Shown: positions 62,043 through 64,000 of the stretch, piece by piece
Position numbering within the stretch: the stretch's first letter is position 1
How the letters are laid out: every line of letters begins with the position of its first letter
Origin: Streptomyces griseoflavus
Lineage (GTDB): Bacteria > Actinomycetota > Actinomycetes > Streptomycetales > Streptomycetaceae
Length of the DNA: 64,000 bases
NCBI RefSeq assembly: GCF_014649995.1
Contig: NZ_BMUC01000003.1
Location: 1 to 64,000 of the forward strand
Direction: 5' to 3'
Notes under the pieces: generated by a model
Database searches by the model: none
Told to the model about the DNA's origin: nothing
What the model saw: only the letters and a program-made list of their open reading frames with translations
Made by a program: the position numbers and the translations under genes

Positions 62043-63413
62043 CTATGGATGGACGTACGTCTCGAGGGCGGCGACGGCGGAGGCGGGATCACCGAGGTCG
62101 TAGCGGTCCACGGCGAGGTAGGTGGGCTTCTTCCGGGCGGCCGGCTGACAGAAGCGGCGGGCCCGGTCGGCGAGCTTGGCGTTGTCGGTGCCGGCCGTGG
62201 AGGCGACGGCGGCGTCCCGGAAGTGGTTCATCACGAACAGGGGGCGGAAGCCCGGCTCGGTGCGGGTCAGCGGGATGTTGGTGCCCGCGTCGTACCAGCG
62301 GCTGTGACAGGACCAGTCGGAGGTGCCCACGCCCGGCCCCATGGACCAGTGGTTCTCGACGGTCCACTCGCGCTGGTACATGACGCCGAAGGTGTCCCGG
62401 GTCAGCCCGGCCGCCTGGTCGGCGGCGCGGGTGCGGTCGGTGAAGATCAGCAGCCGCTGTCCCGCGGCGGCCAGCTCACCCATGGTCGGCCAGCCGTTCT
62501 CGCGGACACCGGTGCGGTCCGGCCGGTACAGCACGTCCGACAGCCCCTGGACGCGGGCGAGTTCGGCTCGCAGCACGCCGGGGTCGACGTAGTCCTCCAG
62601 GAAGACGGTGACGAACTGGTCGGGGTGGGCGCGCAGGAAGTCCACCATCCGCTGGAGGTCGACCCACAGGGCGACGGGTCTGCGGACCAGGGTGCAGCTG
62701 TTGTGGCAGAGGATCGCGCCGTCCGGGGTCTGGTGGATGTCCATCATGAACCCGCGGACGCCGTCGGCGAGTTGGCGTTCGATGCCACGGTTCTGGTTGG
62801 GGAAGAGGTCGACGAAGGGCGGGGCGAAGCCGCCGTCGACGCCGTTGGCGTAGGCGTTGTGGGCGGTGAGGAAGGTGACCTGGTCCAGGGTGCGCCGCTC
62901 CCGGGGCGGCGCGGGCCGGGTCACTGGGTCGGCCGGGGTGAGGTACCAGCCGGCGAGGTCGCCGCCGCCGGGGCCGACGGCGAGCGGGGCGGGGTGGTTG
63001 GCGCCGGAGGGTTTGGGGGCGACGGTGAGGCGGTGACCGGTGCCGGGGACGGTGAGCGTGAACCGGTCGGCGCCGGCGGGGGCGATCTCCCAGCGCGCCT
63101 CCGGGCTCGCGCACGGGACGGTCCGGGCCAGGGCGCCGGCCCGGCCGAGGCAGGTGCCGGGGCTGTCGCTGTTCTCCAGCGTGCCGTCGGCACGCAGGTT
63201 CCACTGCTGGCGGTCCTCGTCGCCGCGTGGCCGGTGCTGTTCGACCGCGCCCGACCGGTCGGCGGCGTTCAGTCCGGTGGTGGCGCTCTGGACGTAGTAG
63301 GTACCGGGTGGCGGGACGGCGTCGGATGCGGCGACGGGTGCCGGTGCCACGATCGTCGCGGCCAGCGCGGCGGCCGAGACGGTCGTGGCGAGCAGGGCGT
63401 GGGGGGTGCGCAT
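62043..63413 (-). CDS. Secreted PI-PLC X-domain protein with N-terminal ricin-like module
   Basis: 456 residues. A signal peptide (about 1-29, ending VAAS) precedes a beta-trefoil-like region (about 33-160) with QW and a CLG/PC pair like ricin B lectins. The C-terminal part (about 175-456) is a PI-PLC X-type barrel: H185 in LTAHNAYANG, D225 in RGFMMDIHQTPDG and H237 in LCHNSC. It probably cleaves phosphoinositide or glycerophosphodiester-type lipids outside the cell. Lectin and phospholipase modules together suggest binding to a surface. Confidence 0.85.
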   Translation of the reverse strand: MRTPHALLATTVSAAALAATIVAPAPVAASDAVPPPGTYYVQSATTGLNAADRSGAVEQHRPRGDEDRQQWNLRADGTLENSDSPGTCLGRAGALARTVPCASPEARWEIAPAGADRFTLTVPGTGHRLTVAPKPSGANHPAPLAVGPGGGDLAGWYLTPADPVTRPAPPRERRTLDQVTFLTAHNAYANGVDGGFAPPFVDLFPNQNRGIERQLADGVRGFMMDIHQTPDGAILCHNSCTLVRRPVALWVDLQRMVDFLRAHPDQFVTVFLEDYVDPGVLRAELARVQGLSDVLYRPDRTGVRENGWPTMGELAAAGQRLLIFTDRTRAADQAAGLTRDTFGVMYQREWTVENHWSMGPGVGTSDWSCHSRWYDAGTNIPLTRTEPGFRPLFVMNHFRDAAVASTAGTDNAKLADRARRFCQPAARKKPTYLAVDRYDLGDPASAVAALETYVHP

Positions 63414-63513
63414 GGTGGGTGCCCCTTCGTCCGGGCGCGGCCGGGCGCGCGCGAGGCGCGCGCCGGGCCGTGCGGATGGTCAGGGGCATGACACCACGGA
63501 GCGCGGTGCCGCG

Positions 63514-64000
63514 TCAGCAGTACAGGTTGCCGCCGGGTGTGGTTCCGAGGAGCTGGGTGAACTGCTGGTACTTGGTCACCCGGCTCTGCACCTGCGCCGG
63601 GTTCTTCCCGTCGCACTCCACCCAGCCGTTGATGGCACGGATGGTGTGTCCGAATCCGGCCTGGTTGACCATGGCGCTGTGCGCGGTCATCGAACCGGGA
63701 CCGGTCTGGGTGTTCCAGTACCACAGGGCCGTCTTCCAGGCGACGGCGGAGTCGTTCTGCACCAGCCAGGGGTTGTTCAGCAGGTCGATGCCGAGCGCGT
63801 CGCCCGCGGCCTTGTAGTTGTAGTTCCAGCTCAGCTGCACCGGCCCGCGGCCGTAGTACGCGGCCTGGCCGGCCGGACAGCCGAACGGCTGCCCCCAGTC
63901 GCAGTAGTGCGGGTAGTTGGCGGTGTTCTGCTCCACGATGTGCACCAGGCCGCCGGTCTCGTGGTGGACGTTGGCCAGGAAGGCGGCGGCCTCCTGCTTC
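63514..64000 (-). CDS. GH19 chitinase, C-terminal part (5' end outside window)
   Basis: The open frame continues to the end of the window. The catalytic Glu of GH19 is in VHHETGG near 63970; YGRGPVQLSWNYNYKAAGDALGIDLLNNPWLVQ and RAINGWVECDGKNPAQVQSRVTKYQQF are GH19 signatures. GH19 enzymes hydrolyse chitin. Sec export is expected but its signal is not visible. The gene ends 100 bases from the phospholipase start on the same strand. Confidence 0.93.
   Translation of the reverse strand, partial: KQEAAAFLANVHHETGGLVHIVEQNTANYPHYCDWGQPFGCPAGQAAYYGRGPVQLSWNYNYKAAGDALGIDLLNNPWLVQNDSAVAWKTALWYWNTQTGPGSMTAHSAMVNQAGFGHTIRAINGWVECDGKNPAQVQSRVTKYQQFTQLLGTTPGGNLYC

Overview
The window is high-GC chromosomal DNA from a Streptomyces (or very close relative). 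Lineage markers include an SsgA-family protein, a WhiB-family regulator, the clpP3-clpP4-popR locus, a DUF5133 protein, a streptophobe-family membrane protein, several SigB/SigF-type sigma factors with many RsbW-like ATPases, an F420-type oxidoreductase and a DUF664/DinB protein. From memory, the content and order resemble the S. coelicolor SCO7327-SCO7278 stretch; that is recall, not an alignment. No tRNA, rRNA, insertion sequence, CRISPR array or prophage was seen. In the frames I read I noticed no TTA leucine codon.

Region 1 (1-10846) is a stress-signalling block. It has the 3' part of a poly-HAMP hybrid histidine kinase, an ANTAR-GAF-PAS-PP2C phosphatase, a STAS antagonist with a SigB-type promoter, and a tightly overlapping RsbR-RsbS-RsbT-like set ending in two PP2C phosphatases. 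This is the composition of a stressosome/partner-switch. Region 2 (10978-19702) holds an NDH-2, a FUSC membrane protein, a degenerate tandem repeat, and a minus-strand cluster of an RsbW-like ATPase, a SigB-like sigma factor, DUF5133 and a hypothetical. A small hypothetical and a PLP decarboxylase with a strong terminator follow.

Region 3 (19703-34010) is mostly metabolic and transport genes with their regulators: a lone cNMP-binding protein, an MFS exporter, a LysE/LysR pair sharing a palindromic operator, a TetR divergent from a saccharopine-dehydrogenase-like protein, WhiB, DUF488, a TetR plus FAD-dehydrogenase operon with two palindromes, AlkB, an acyltransferase, an MBL hydrolase, DUF4032, a universal stress protein and a VOC protein.

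Region 4 (34099-42426) is the most unusual. A receiver fused to a thioredoxin-reductase-like flavoprotein without its CxxC, a cNMP-domain histidine kinase and a UBP-type zinc finger are translationally coupled. They are followed by a TerD-CAP-CAP fusion, an AIM24 protein, a threonine-dehydratase-like enzyme and a membrane pseudokinase.

Region 5 (42397-64000) holds assorted enzymes, an SsgA-like gene with a SigB-type promoter, an RNase HI with a zinc-ribbon-like tail, and the clpP3-clpP4 operon with a PopR-box. ClpP4 lacks the catalytic histidine. Then come popR, a second SigB-like sigma factor and a second RsbW-like ATPase (each with a SigB-type promoter), PRC-barrel proteins, a streptophobe protein, an aldo/keto reductase-LysR pair, DinB, adenosine deaminase, a ricin-like/PI-PLC secreted protein and the 3' part of a GH19 chitinase. 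A unifying feature is a GNNT-N14/15-GGGTAC promoter found four times ahead of partner-switch, sigma and sporulation genes.
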